Source: Reclinomonas americana ATCC 50394 (taxonomy: Eukaryota; Jakobida; Jakobea; Jakobida). From it: a stretch of DNA of 48,641 bases. The position numbers and the translations under genes were made by a program. The stretch covers positions 39,100 to 87,740 of the forward strand of contig PS015369.1 of NCBI GenBank assembly GCA_048213135.1, written 5' to 3'. A model generated the notes under the pieces. That model had not been told where the DNA came from, did not search any database, and saw only the letters and a list, made by a program, of their open reading frames with translations. Of the stretch, positions 36,183-47,058 are shown piece after piece (positions within the stretch are counted from its first letter, which is position 1; every line of letters begins with the position of its first letter).

Positions 36183-36688
36183 ACGTGAGAGGAGGAGAAG
36201 GCGACGAGAGTGTCTTGTAAAGGAATGCACCATCAAAGTCAATCTCGGCCGCCTCCTCTGTCGACAGAAATCTGCCCTTGATGGCACCGTGACACGCAAC
36301 CTTGTCGTGATAGTAGACCTCCGCAACTGCGCGTGCGGCAGTGTGTGTGAGGAGAAGCAAGCAGTGATGAGATCATGCACAACTCATCCTTCCATAAGTG
36401 CATTTTCTTTCAGCTGCTCTGCGCATGCACACTCTCCACTCTCCACGCACCTGTGTCGCGCGCCACCAGATGATGCCACCTCTCATGGGTCCTGATCTCG
36501 ACCACTGGAAACTGCCGACCGCGCGTGAGTGAATGTGCACGAAAAACTGGCCGTATGTTTTTTGTAGGACGCCACCAATGTTGCTGCATTTACATGCATG
36601 TTCGTCTGCAGGTTTTCTCCCGTCGACACGCATGCAGGCTTCCTTCCTCACACACAAACACACACTCCACGCGTCCCACAAACCCCAT
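36183..36688 (-). CDS. Small unidentified gene, convergent with urea transporter
   Basis: Three phase-consistent exon pieces: 36541-36583, 36451-36511 and 36326 down to about 36183. Together they read NIGGVLQKTYGQFF, FPVVEIRTHERWHHLVARDT, then GVAEVYYHDKVACHGAIKGR and a further acidic stretch ending FDGAFLYK. The intron 36512-36540 is only 29 nt. A possible start is ATG at 36688 followed by a GTTTG donor after five bases, but a start further up is equally possible. The 3' end is not settled: the open frame runs on, antisense, into the end of the urea transporter ORF, and a GTGCAT donor near 36220 could lead elsewhere. I do not recognise the family. The coherent, non-repetitive protein read across three exons is the reason for calling it. 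Confidence 0.5.
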
Positions 36689-36760
36689 TGTCACCAATGC
36701 AATGCACACGGCAGTTCCGTTACGAGACCGTTCACGCGACGACGCGCGCGTAAGCAACAT

Positions 36761-37491
36761 ATGTCGCGACTTTACATTCTGTTCGCTGTCACCTTGACGC
36801 TGCTGCTGGTCTCGCTGGTGTGCTCCGCCTCTGCCGCCGAGCGCACCGATCGCGAAGCACTGTTGCGCGCGTCTCCCTCTAGATCTTTCCTCGCGATCGC
36901 AGTGCTTCCCACTCACTTTTCGCTGCTTGTTTGCAGTGCTGAGGCGCATGCCGCAGAGAACAAGGTGTGTGTGCACTGCGCGCAGCGACGCGTCGCACAG
37001 CAGCCTCACCACATCATTATGCGCGTCACAGCTCAAGGCGTCGGCAAACAGCGCCGTCGCCAGCATCCAACACCTGGTGCGCAAGGCCGCCAAGGACGCC
37101 CACCACGCAAACGACGTCAGCAAGGTGGTCGAGCGCGCCAAGCGAGCCATCAATAGCAGTGTTGCGGCGTTCACCAGCGCGGCTGCGACGGCCGGTAAGC
37201 CGAAACCCAAGCCCAAGCCCAAGCCCAAGCCGACGCCTCCGCCTACTAGCTAGTACTCCCGGTGGCGGTGGTCCAGTGGAAGCCGACGAGACATTCTCGG
37301 TTCCCGTGAACTACCCACCGGTGTCGTCGTCTGCGATTGATCAGCAGCTGAGGCGTGTGGAGGAGGCGCACCGAACGGCCATCAAGGATCTGGAGAAGCT
37401 CATCAGCAAGGACGCTGCCGCCGGTGCAACGCAGGCCAATAAGGTCGGCCACGGACGCCGTCGCTTCGAGATCACGGATCCGGGAGGATAA
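36761..37491 (+). CDS. Small secreted helical protein with alternative C-terminus
   Basis: Exons: 36761-36861, 36937-36964, 37032-37194, 37250-37491 (about 178 residues). MSRLYILFAVTLTLLLVSLV and following residues form a signal peptide. The mature part is Ala/Lys-rich amphipathic helix (ASANSAVASIQHLVRKAAKD), a Gly-rich hinge, a short non-helical stretch and another helix (AIDQQLRRVEEAHRTAIKDL). No Cys, no known domain. The 55-nt intron 37195-37249 is itself open in frame: if kept, the protein ends instead in a KP-repeat tail, KPKPKPKPKPTPPPTS, with the stop formed two bases past the acceptor AG. AATAAA near 37614 could be the poly(A) signal. Function unknown. Confidence 0.7.
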
Positions 37492-38205
37492 AACGGGTAC
37501 TGCTGAGAAGAAGAGAAAAAGTGGAATGCACGCGCGCGCCACGACAACAACAATTGCAACAATTGCAACTTCATTCACCAATTACGACGAGAAGCTATCT
37601 TGATGACAGACTCAATAAACTGCGTGAACGAGAGCAAGCAAATGAAGTATGCCCTCGTCTTATTGGTGACAAGTGGAAAACGAGAGATTAAATTAATTAC
37701 GTGTGCGACAATATCGACGGTATCGCTGCACGAACAATACACACAAGGAACCTTCTGCTGCCCTCAAGACTGGTGTCTGCGTTGATGTTTTGTTGAACTT
37801 GGTCGTCAAGACAGCTACAGCTGTTGTACAAGCGCTATATGCAGCTGTGCATGTTCGAATATTAATCCTGCGCGCGATTTAATACATGATCTCACCTCGA
37901 GCTTGCCCGTGCCTTGCTCCATGGCCAAGCTTAAATTAAGGCTCGTTACTGCGATCATGTGCACGTGATCATGAAGGTGGCTCGAGTACTGTACGTACAA
38001 TGCACACAGAAACGGCTTTCTTGTCGGAAAATGTTCAGCGTTCTCGTTGTCACACTCATCAGCAAGCGGAGTTTGCGCCTCACAGTGCCTCACTGGAGAC
38101 ACCACACATGTGCGATGACAAAATGCATGACACGCGCCCGCCCGCGAGTGTCCAAAAACCCTCCACACCTTTCTCTTTCTCTCTCTCCGCAAGGGCATAC
38201 ACACA
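37492..38205. other. Intergenic region
   Basis: AATAAA at about 37613-37618 probably ends the preceding gene. The rest (37640-38150) is AT-richer, non-repetitive and without a supported exon. A pyrimidine-rich segment at 38160-38195 lies just before the GH16 start codon. Confidence 0.5.
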
Positions 38206-40560
38206 ATGAGTGGCCGCCACTCTCTCTTGGCCTTGCTTCTTCTCTTTGTGCTCACTTTCGTTGTGAGCTCTCCGTCTGCTCCAGTCGCGCACGCGCAGAG
38301 TGTGCTCTTCTTTGATGACTTTACCGGAAGTGCCATTGACATGACTGTTGCGGAAAGAGGAAGAAAGGAGAAGAACAAGAAGAAGAAGAGGAAGAAGAAN
38401 NNNNNNNNNNNNNNNNNNNNNNNNNNNNNNNNNNNNNNNNNNNNNNNNNNNNNNNNNNNNNNNNNNNNNNNNNNNNNNNNNNNNNNNNNNNNNNNNNNNN
38501 NNNNNNNNNNNNNNNNNNNNNNNNNNNNNNNNNNNNNNNNNNNNNNNNNNNNNNNNNNNNNNNNNNNNNNNNNNNNNNNNNNNNNNNNNNNNNNNNNNNN
38601 NNNNNNNNNNNNNNNNNNNNNNNNNNNNNNNNNNNNNNNNNNNNNNNNNNNNNNNNNNNNNNNNNNNNNNNNNNNNNNNNNNNNNNNNNNNNNNNNNNNN
38701 NNNNNNNNNNNNNNNNNNNNNNNNNNNNNNNNNNNNNNNNNNNNNNNNNNNNNNNNNNNNNNNNNNNNNNNNNNNNNNNNNNNNNNNNNNNNNNNNNNNN
38801 CTCTCTCTCTCTCTGTCTCCTCTCAGTCGAAAGTCTGTGTTGCTCGTGGTCACTCCGGCTGCCGAATCCCTATCGCAGCGTCTTTTGTGTCCCTTTGCCT
38901 CCATTTCTCTATCTTGAGTGCTCGTTGGTGGGCAATTCTTCACCTTTGTCTTCCACGCTCACCGCTCCCTTCTCACACAGCACCGGTTCGCTCGACCTGT
39001 GGGGGTCGCAGCCGGCCAACATGTGCACGGGTGGGTGCTCCATCTCGATGAACTGCATCCCTCGCTGTTCCACCCCTCTCACTCCTCACACAGGCAACGC
39101 CTTCTACGGCTGCTCGCGCTCCGCCGCCGCCTCGGGCAACTACCTCAACCCGATCATGGTTCGCCGTTCTGCAATGAAGTTTGATTCATTTCCCCTTGCT
39201 TACTCTTGTTTGCCACTGCCCGCAGTCGGCCCGCCTGCGCACGGCCGAGTCGTTCACCTTCAAGTATGGTCGCGTGGAGATCCGCGCCAAGCTGCCGCGT
39301 GGTGACTGGATGTGGCCGGTGAGTGTGGTCAAAGAATACAGCGTCGATTATCTCTGCTCACCAAGTATTGCAATGGCAGGCCATCTGGCTCCTCCCTGCC
39401 GACAACGCCTATGGAGGTGCGCCTCTCTTGTGTTCTTACTCAAGAGTTCATTATACTCACTTCCATGCCTCTTCCCACAGAGTGGCCGGCTTCTGGAGGT
39501 TTGGATTGCAGGTTTTGACCCTGTTAAATTTCGTCGCACTCACACCGCTCTTCGTCATCGGCAGAGATCGACATTGTCGAGTCGCGCGGCAACGGTGTGA
39601 TGCATTGTTTGCCCCCTCTTCCACTTCACTCGCCGCTCACTCTCCTTGCCTCCTCCCAGATCCGTCGTACCCTCCGGGTGGACGCAACAAGGTGCTTTGC
39701 TGTCTCCGTTGTTGTCTCTCTGTGGCATCGCCGTGTCTTATCTGGTTCTCGCTCGCACTAGTTCGGCTCCACGCTGCACTGGGGACCGTACTACAACCAG
39801 GACAAGTGGCCGATGGTGAGCGGCGAGTGGAGGAGGGTTTGCATTGCCAGTGTGACTGACAGTGACGTGCACACAGACGCACGCCGAGTACACGCTGCCG
39901 TCTGGCGACTTCTCCACGGACTTCCACGTCTTTGGATTGGTGCACACATCTTGCCTTTTGCTTTCCATGTACAACTTTTATCGTTGCTAATATTGATCAA
40001 TGGTGGGCACAGTACTGGAGCGAGACGTGCGTCATACACACTCTTTCGCTGTTTCCCGTTCCCCTTGTCACTCATCACGCGTGACACAGTGAGATTTACA
40101 CGTACATTGACTCGCCGAGCAACCACGTGCTGCACGCGTTCTTCAACAAGAGCCTGTGGGAGCAGGGTGGCTGGGGTCCGAGCTGGGCGAACCCGTGGAC
40201 TGGCCGCGGCAACAATGCGCCGTTCGATCAAAAGGTGCCGTGTGTGTGTGTGATTCTCGCTGCGACGCTGTGCGATTGTCGCTGACCTCGCACGCAGTTC
40301 TACCTGATCTTCAACGTGGCCGTGGGAGGCACGAGCGACTACTTCCCTGACGGATACGGCAAGCCGTGGGCGAACGCGTCACCGACGTCCGTGAACCAGT
40401 TCTACGACGCCAAGGGACAGTGGTACCCGACGTGGTTGGCGGCTGGCGACAGCGTTGCGTTGTGTGTGTCTTGGTGGCGGTATGGAGTTATTTTCGACTC
40501 ACTTCTGCATCACAGGCTGCAATGCAAATCGACTGGGTCCGCGTCACCTCGCTGACTTGA
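38206..40560 (+). CDS. Secreted GH16 beta-1,3-glucanase (laminarinase type)
   Basis: Exons: 38206-38346, (gap 38400-38800 hides one or more), 38981-39030, 39094-39158, 39226-39318, 39380-39416, 39481-39498, 39565-39594, 39660-39691, 39762-39815, 39877-39939, 40013-40026, 40090-40234, 40298-40453, 40516-40560. Every junction is phase-consistent. Exon 1 gives a signal peptide and [13 protein letters not shown], the usual start of the family. [38 protein letters not shown] and [18 protein letters not shown] follow. The GH16 catalytic motif E-x-D-x-x-E is intact as EIDIVES, split over the junction at 39565. [23 protein letters not shown] and MQIDWVRV complete the fold. By family it hydrolyses internal beta-1,3-glucan bonds outside the cell, useful for feeding on algae, yeast or fungi or for wall turnover. 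Some exons are remarkably small (14, 18, 30 and 32 nt). Confidence 0.93.
38352..38815. repeat. Purine run, gap and (CT)n within the first GH16 introns
   Basis: GAAGAAGAAGAGG-type purine repeat up to 38399, Ns at 38400-38800, then a short (CT)n run. At least one exon encoding the missing GH16 N-terminal strands should lie in or next to the gap. Confidence 0.8.
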
Positions 40561-41457
40561 TGAGGAAAAGAGGTCACAGCATCTCTTTTCCATTTCTTTT
40601 CAATTTTCTCTTCTCGTCTCTCTCTCCCCCCGTTTCTCCCCGTCCTTCGTCTTGATGAAGTGTGGATTTGTCACATTGCACGTTCCTGCATGCGTTGAGT
40701 TGCTTCTCTCACCTGCTTCAGTCAGCCGTCACAAAACACGAGGTCAACGACCCGAGTCTCTGGCATCGTCGGTGAGTGGCCACCACACATTCCGGGATAG
40801 TGAGTACCCCAACCACATGTGATGAAAGAAAGAAGCCATTGTTGAGTGGACACCGAACAGAGGAGACGAGCGCGGGTGCATTGCTTTGAAGATCGCGCGT
40901 CCATTTTGCGGGCGCTGCAGACTCGTGCATCTTGTGGCTGTCTCTATTGTTTGTTGTTTCCGTGAGAATCGCGAGAGTACTGATTGGTTAGCGGTGGTGA
41001 AGTGGGGGGCACTTGCTGAGGCATTGTGGTTTTGAAATCTCACGATTAAGTGTGTTGCGTGTGCCGCAGGCGATGTGCGGAGAAGTGCTCGGTGGCCTCT
41101 GCAGAGTCGACGATGCCCTGCGCCTTGATGATAAGTCCCTGAAAGGGAAAATGACTGTTGGAGAAGATTATCTATATGTTGTATATTGTTGGTGTGCCAA
41201 GGTCATTGTCGGCAAGGAATTTGTGGGCATTTGTCGCATGATTGCAATGTGGTGAATGTCTCCCGAGTCGACAATGTTCGCGCCGATCGAGGCGCTCACC
41301 AAGCCGGATGAGCATGCTGGGGAGCCAGAACTTGGACGAGAAAGGGACGACTGGGGGAGCACACACGGAGCGCGACAAGTGATGGAAACAAGTTGCTTGT
41401 GACAGCAGTTTGACGGCTCTGTAGGAGAGCATGACGCAAAAAATTCTACCGCCCTCT
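40561..41457. other. Intergenic region between convergent genes
   Basis: About 900 bp between the GH16 and GDPD stop codons. A pyrimidine-rich stretch (40580-40650) follows the GH16 stop. Short open frames on either strand (for example 41013-41255 plus, 40744-41043 minus) lack splice-supported extension and family resemblance, so none is called. Confidence 0.45.
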
Positions 41458-44031
41458 TCACTGAAGAGTGACGCGCTCAAAGAGATAATCCGTGGTGACG
41501 CAAGCGCCCTCGCGCAGCAGAATGCGCTTCTTGTCCTCATCATTGACGACCCACACATTGACACCTGGTGCGAACACGCGTTAGGTTTCACACAAAGACA
41601 TGGCAAGAGATGGCGACAAACCATAGCCTGTGGGAGCAAGTAAGCACACACACACACACACTGCGAAAGAAACAAACAGGACAACCGCACCTCGATCACG
41701 CAAATGTCGGACCAGACGCTCCGTTGTTAGCAGGCTGTGCATGCCGAGTGCCGTGGCGCCGATAAATGATGGCAGCCACGTCATGCACGACCAATAAATA
41801 AAGAAATCCCACAAAAATGTTGCATGTTGCATGTACCACGGCAGCGCATCCAACGCCGACGGATCCTTGGCAGTGTCTGTGCCTCTCTGGTCAGCAAGCA
41901 TAGTCGGAAGGGAGGAGCTCTGTGGCGCGCAACTGCTGCACTGCCGAGACACCAGGTACCGCTGCGCCAGCAGGGTGGTGCGCACTTTCGGGTCGAATTG
42001 CCGCAGGTAGTACAAGAACAGCGGATTGAAGGAGATTACGTGGCAACGCTCGCGCACGTCGTCACCTGCGGGTGGAAATTGAGAAGGGAGGGAGGGAGGG
42101 ACAAGTGAAGTGAGGTCTCTGTCCACGAACCATGTCTCTCGAAAAAGTCGGCAAGCAGCTGTGCGTTGTGTCGCGAGTTCTTGAAGGGCTTGACCTCGAT
42201 AAACAGCATCCTGGCGAGACAGGGAGAGATGAGCATTACTTCGAAAAAAGGACTGGGGGAGAAGACGAAACTTCTTGTAGCGATTGACCAGCGCCACCAC
42301 ATCCTCCAAGGTGGGGATTTGAATGAGGGCGCTAAACAAACAAGATGAGTTCTCATTTGCGTGAATTACACAACAACACTCACTACCAACGCAACTCGGA
42401 GCCGCATGGCGCATTGGAGAGTTCCGGGTGCGCCTGCACCATCTTCTCCACCGAGAAGGCGTTGTACCGCACGTGACTCAGCAGCTCGTGGGAGGAGTGC
42501 GCTGAGAGTGGTCGCTCGACGCCAAACATGCGCTTGAGGGAGAAGTCGTGGTTGACAACGGCCACCTGCAAGGTGGGGAAAGGGGTGGCGGGAAGGGACA
42601 TGATGAGAGACATGACGAAGATCACAATGTTCGCTCTGTGACCGATGAAGAGTGGCAGAGAGGAGGAGGATCGCAGCGTGGTTGAACAAAAGACGAGAAG
42701 GTGATAAAGGGGGAGCTGCAAGATACCGATGCAGATGACGAGAAGAGGAGAGAGACACCAACAGTCGTCGCGCTCAGAGTCGAAGAGGTGAGAAGCCGAC
42801 GAGATACGGAGGAATGAGCAGCTGGGGCATTCTGAAGAACACAATGCTCGAGACAAGCAAGAGGAGGAGGACGAGAGAAAGAGATTGCGTGCTCAGTGTT
42901 TGAAGAGGTGAGAAATAGACGAGATGAGGAGTCGGAGTTGACATGAGAGGCATTCTGAAGAACACCAGGCTCGAGATGAAGAGCTGCGAGAGACACACCA
43001 GTGCAGGTTGGCAAGAGGAGAAGAGAGTGAAGAAGAGATGAAGCACTCAGTGCTTGAGAGGTGAGAAACCGACGAGACAAGGAGGCGCAGACGGCATGAG
43101 AGGCATTGTGAAGAACATCAGGCTCGACATGAAGAGCTGAGAGACACAAGTGCAGCTGACAACACACAAGCTGAGGACGAGAAGATAGAGAAGAAGAGGC
43201 GACGAGGCGCAGATGACATAAAAGGCATTCTGAAGAACACCAGGCTCGAGATGAAGAGCTGTGAGGCACACAAGCGCAGTTGGAGAAAGAGGAGATGAAG
43301 CCCTCGGGATTTGAAGAGATGAGAAATCGACTGAGATGAAAAGTCAAGGCACACAAACAATCACTCACACACACGAGAGACACACACCACAGAAGCACTG
43401 ATGCAACTCACCTCATCACTCGTCCAATGAATATCAATCTCAACTCCATCAACTCCCGCCTCCAGTGCGTGATAGAGCGAGGCCAGAGAGTTCTCCGGCA
43501 ACGTCGGCTTAACAGCACCACTAACAAAGAGAGAAAAGAGAGAGAGAGAAGAGAGTGAGAGAGAAGAACGACATGTCACGAGTCATGACAAGTTACAAAC
43601 ACACACACACACAGACACACACAGAGAGACACACACAGAGAGACACACACAGAGACATAGAGAGACACAGACACAGAGAGAGAGAGACACACACACACGG
43701 AGACACACAGAGACACGCACACACACAGGGACACACAGAGACACAAAGAGAGACACACAGAGACACATAGAGACACAGCACTCCCACACAGAGACACACT
43801 CTCAGTAACTCACACACACACTCACTCTCAACACACACATACACACACTCCCCCTTCTCATTCATCTCTCTCTCTCACTCACCGATGCCCAATCAGCTTC
43901 CCTGTGAGTTGCGTCTGCGCAGCGCGTCGCAGTTGCAGTGAGGTGGGGCCGACACGGAGCCAAAAGTAGGCCACAGTCGCCATGGCACTAAAGAGCATGA
44001 TGGCGCCGGCGAGCGCCTCGAGAACTGCCAT
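41458..44031 (-). CDS. Glycerophosphodiester phosphodiesterase (GDPD), membrane-anchored
   Basis: Seven exons: 43883-44031, 43412-43520, 42396-42565, 42272-42331, 42131-42209, 41691-42065, 41458-41564, phase-consistent and about 350 residues. An N-terminal hydrophobic anchor ([19 protein letters not shown]) precedes the catalytic barrel: IGHRG and [20 protein letters not shown], then [16 protein letters not shown], supplying the catalytic His pair and metal-binding acidic residues; IEVKPF is the family's E-x-K strand, and [20 protein letters not shown] with DYL ends the barrel. A further hydrophobic stretch ([20 protein letters not shown]) lies in exon 6, as in animal GDE1/GDPD1-type enzymes. 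By family it releases glycerol-3-phosphate or lysophosphatidate-type products from glycerophosphodiesters. An upstream in-frame ATG exists, but 44031 gives the natural signal anchor. The intron 42566-43411 is a minisatellite. Confidence 0.9.
42776..43345. repeat. Minisatellite of ~120-155 bp units in GDPD intron
   Basis: GGCATTCTGAAGAAC-like sequence, usually followed by CACCAGGCTCGAGATGAAGA, recurs near 42826, 42949, 43102 and 43223. The second marker, GAAGAGGTGAGAAA(T)(A)GACGAGA, recurs near 42779, 42902, 43057 and 43312. Copies differ by point changes and small indels. Confidence 0.88.
43592..43830. repeat. (CA)n/(GA)n compound microsatellite in GDPD intron
   Basis: Irregular alternation of ACACACAC and AGAGAGAC over about 240 bp inside the intron 43521-43882. 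The long Cys/Val/Ser-rich open frames over it are repeat translations. Confidence 0.88.
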
Positions 44032-44806
44032 GATCGTGACAGACAGAGAAATCGAAAGTGTCACGTGGGACGCTGCTTTCCAACTGACGCACGTGTGAAT
44101 GCAGCAGCGTATACGCTGCCATTTGCGCTCTAAAAAAGCACATGCGGTCAGGCCTGCACCGATATCCATTGATTTATCGAGTTCGATATCTGGATCCGGC
44201 AAGTTGCGACTTCGCCTCTAAAGACAGCTGTGCTTCTCGGGTCCGGATACGCGCGTCACCTGGCGGTTGTCGTGGTGCGCACTATTGGCAGTGAGTGACC
44301 GGCTTGCAAGGCGATCACGATTTCGATATCAATTGCAAGCGACGCTCTGCAGACAGCTTCTCAGCATCCCCGTCTCCAATCCCTCGTCTTTGTGCATACA
44401 CTCTCCGCTTTCATGTACGCGCGCTACTTGATCATCGCAGTCAGTGCCAGCAGTTGTCGCTTGTATCGATATCGATATCGCGAAGTTCATTTTTTCCTCA
44501 ATTGAGCTGGCGACGCTCTTCGCGGTCAGCTTCCCGGCCTTCCCATTGCAGTTCGGCGGGTCTTGATATGCGCGAGAGTTGATAGCTGTCGTACAAGACT
44601 GTGAGTTGTCGACGTCCGGATGGATATCCGTTTTTCCTAAATTGATCGCGACGCTCTTCACAGACAGCTTCCCGGCATCCCGCCTCTCCAGTCCCCCCTT
44701 ACTCTGGACCGCGCACCACCTGCTCCTCTTCTACGTGGCACACACACACACACACACACAAGGCAGTGCGTGACAGGATTTGTCCGTTTTCTACTTTCGA
44801 GCGAGC
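44032..44806. repeat. Divergent spacer with three diverged repeats and GATATC palindromes
   Basis: A unit beginning GCGACGCTCT(G/T)C(A/G) then CAGCTTC(C/T)C(A/G)GC occurs at about 44340, 44510 and 44648. The last two are preceded by TTTTTCCT(C/A)AATTGA. CGATATCGATATCG lies at 44466-44480 and single GATATC words near 44161, 44187, 44325 and 44627. The spacer should hold the promoters of the GDPD gene (minus) and the ankyrin gene (plus). (CA)n at 44740-44760 lies close to the latter's start. Confidence 0.7.
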
Positions 44807-46732
44807 ATGGGCAACAAGGCCTCCTCCGACCTCCTCAAGGCGCGCGTCAAGCAGCTCCACAACAGCAGCAACTCCTCGTCGCACACCAAACCGGCCGCAG
44901 AACGAGTTCCGTCTCAGTAACTCTTGGTTTTCTCTTTGTATGCACAGTGACAAGTGTTGACAGACGCGTGCCACACACTCACAGCCGACAGCCGCCATTG
45001 TGTGCTCCTCAGTGGACCCCACACGGTGAGCACTCTATCACACTACTCTTCTTCTGTCCTCCTCCCTCCTCACACATTCTCCCCACAGCTCCGGTCGCTC
45101 AGGCTCCATCACGCGAGTCACTCTCAACGCACAGTCACAGTCCAGTCATCATGTGCAGCAACGACGAGGCTCTGCACCCACTCTCTCTGTGGAGCCTCCA
45201 CTACACAAGCCACCACTCGTCAGTGGTCGTCGAGGCTCCACGCTCTCCACGCGTCTGGCCGAGCTCAGTGCGCTCTTGCACGATGTGCAGTGTGCCATTG
45301 AGCAGCGAGAGGAGCAGGAGGAGGAAGAGGAAGAGGAAGAAGAAGAGTTCCAGTCACTGGCCGCGGACAGTAAGCTGTCGATGTTGTTGCGCGTGCAGCA
45401 GTGCGAGTCACCGGCCACGTGCACCCTTGCGTCTTCGTCGTCGGCGATCACCGACTTGGATGAGATGAGTGGGAGGGCGGACGAGTCGACGGATAGTGCG
45501 GCCACGATGAGTGCAGAGGATGAGGAGGAGCGAGAGGAGAAGGAGCAAGAGCAGAAGGTGTCTGTGGAGGCACCACCACCACCAGCTGTCGTGGTGTCGT
45601 TGGTTGGCGAGACGCGACCTCGACCTGTCCGCTCACCACTGAGGTCTTTGCGGTTGCCGTTCACTGCGTCTCCTCTCTCCTCGACTGACTTTCGTGGCAT
45701 GCAGTGTGCTGTCGTTTTTGAGTGGTCGCTCGGAGACGGCCCTGCGTCGCGAGTTGTCGCACGTCACCGACGCGTTTGCGGAGGTGTCGATGACGGAGGT
45801 GGTGCCGCCGTGCATTCTCAGTGTCGTGGCGCAGAACCCGGCGGTTTTGCTTCCGCATGGGTTGACAGTGCCGCCGCTGCGTTTGCATGATCCGCAGCGT
45901 GCGCTTTTCAATGCCGCGTGGCGTGGCGACGTGGCCGCGGCGGAGCAGCTGCTGCGCGACGAAACACTGCAGTCGCAGGTGGATGTGGATGCACAGGATG
46001 CGCGCGGGCGCACCATGCTGTACATTGCGGCGTTTGCCGGTCACGAGCCTCTCGTGCACTTGCTGCTGCATGACGATTTCAGCGCCGACCCCACCATTCC
46101 CACCGACAAGGGCAGCACGCCGCTGCACTGGATCGTGGCATCGCCGAACAAGTTCTCCGCCAGCACTCTCCGACTGTTGCTGGAAAAGGGTACGCACAGC
46201 GATGCTGTCTCGCGATCGATGTGTCGCTTTTTAATTTACCTCTCCTTACAGGAGCCGACGTCAACGCGTGCGATCACCAGGGCGTCACGCCGTTGCAGCA
46301 GGCGATTCTGCACCGACACGCCGAGGCTGCAGCCACCATGCTCACCTACGCCTCACCTCCCATCTGTGCCGCCGACTTGTGGCGCACCGACGCGTGGCGA
46401 CGCTCCGTGCTCACGATTCTCCACAGCTTCTCCAATGTTACGCACACTGCTGCCTCGACAAGAACAAGACCCCGCTGTAGCTCAAGACTATGTGTTTACA
46501 GAACCTCCTGGCACGCCAGCTCATCGAAAGCGCCTGCCATATCCTCGTCGGCGTCTCCGACGAAGACGTCGGCAGTGCCGGCTGCGACGTTCGCCTCAAT
46601 TCCTCGCCACCGCAAGCCGCGCGCGGCAAACAACGACGCGCGTCTCTCAGTCTCATTAGTCAGTCAATAGCCCCCGTAGCGCCAGTGGAAGAGCCAGAGC
46701 TTGGAAGTCCAGGACAGCTTGTCCTCGTCTGA
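44807..46732 (+). CDS. Ankyrin-repeat protein, possible N-myristoylated start
   Basis: The ORF from ATG 44807 begins MGNKASSDLLKARVKQL, a good N-myristoylation context. How this joins the next exon could not be settled (donor near 44890-44920; an exon between about 44957 and 45025). Safe exons: about 45090-45653, 45705-46189, 46252-46436, 46502-46732. Exon 45090-45653 is Ser-rich and acidic with a poly-Glu run (45310-45350) and no domain. The ankyrin part follows: LFNAAWRGDVAAAEQLLRDE, ARGRTMLYIAAFAGHEPLVH, KGSTPLHWIVASPNKFSAST and GADVNACDHQGVTPLQQAIL. A helical tail with ARQLIESACHILVGVSDEDV ends the protein. Likely a membrane-associated adaptor if myristoylated; partners unknown. Confidence 0.68.
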
Positions 46733-47058
46733 GTGAATTGTCCAAGGCGCGAAATCAACAAAGTGTGAGAGAGTGTGTGTGTGAGAGAGAGAGGAAAAGA
46801 GCAGTGTGCGTCTCTCTCTGTGTGTGTGTGCGTTTGTGTGTGTGTGTGTGTGAGTTTGAGAGGGAGAAAAAGGTGAACGTTGTCCTCACACACTTTCACT
46901 GTCTCTCTTTGTTGACTGTGACTCTGTGCGCACAGAGAGAGTGTGTGTGTGTCTCTCTCTGTTTGTGTGTGTGCGTGTGTGTGTCTGTGAGTGAGAGATT
47001 GGGAAAATCGCATTCGCTGCTTTTTTTCTCTCTTTCTCTCTCTCTGTGGAAAGAGTGA
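46733..47058. promoter_or_regulatory. Promoter region of kinase gene with GT/CT repeats
   Basis: Interrupted (GT)n and (GA)/(CT) tracts (46766-46800, 46815-46853, 46940-46985, 47028-47045) between the ankyrin gene stop and the kinase start. No coding exon is seen. Confidence 0.5.

Noticed and set aside
33458-36380. Long antisense ORFs across the urea transporter
   Set aside because: They are shadows of a GC-rich, strongly codon-biased single ORF with a clear UT and ankyrin protein; only the part beyond 36183 shows independent exon structure.
40744-41255. Genes in the GH16/GDPD intergenic region
   Set aside because: Short frames on both strands without start context, splice partners or recognisable family features.
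43576-43865. Cys/Val/Ser-rich ORFs resembling a Cys-rich secreted protein
   Set aside because: Three overlapping frames of the same CA/GA microsatellite give the same kind of peptide; no signal peptide or splice support.
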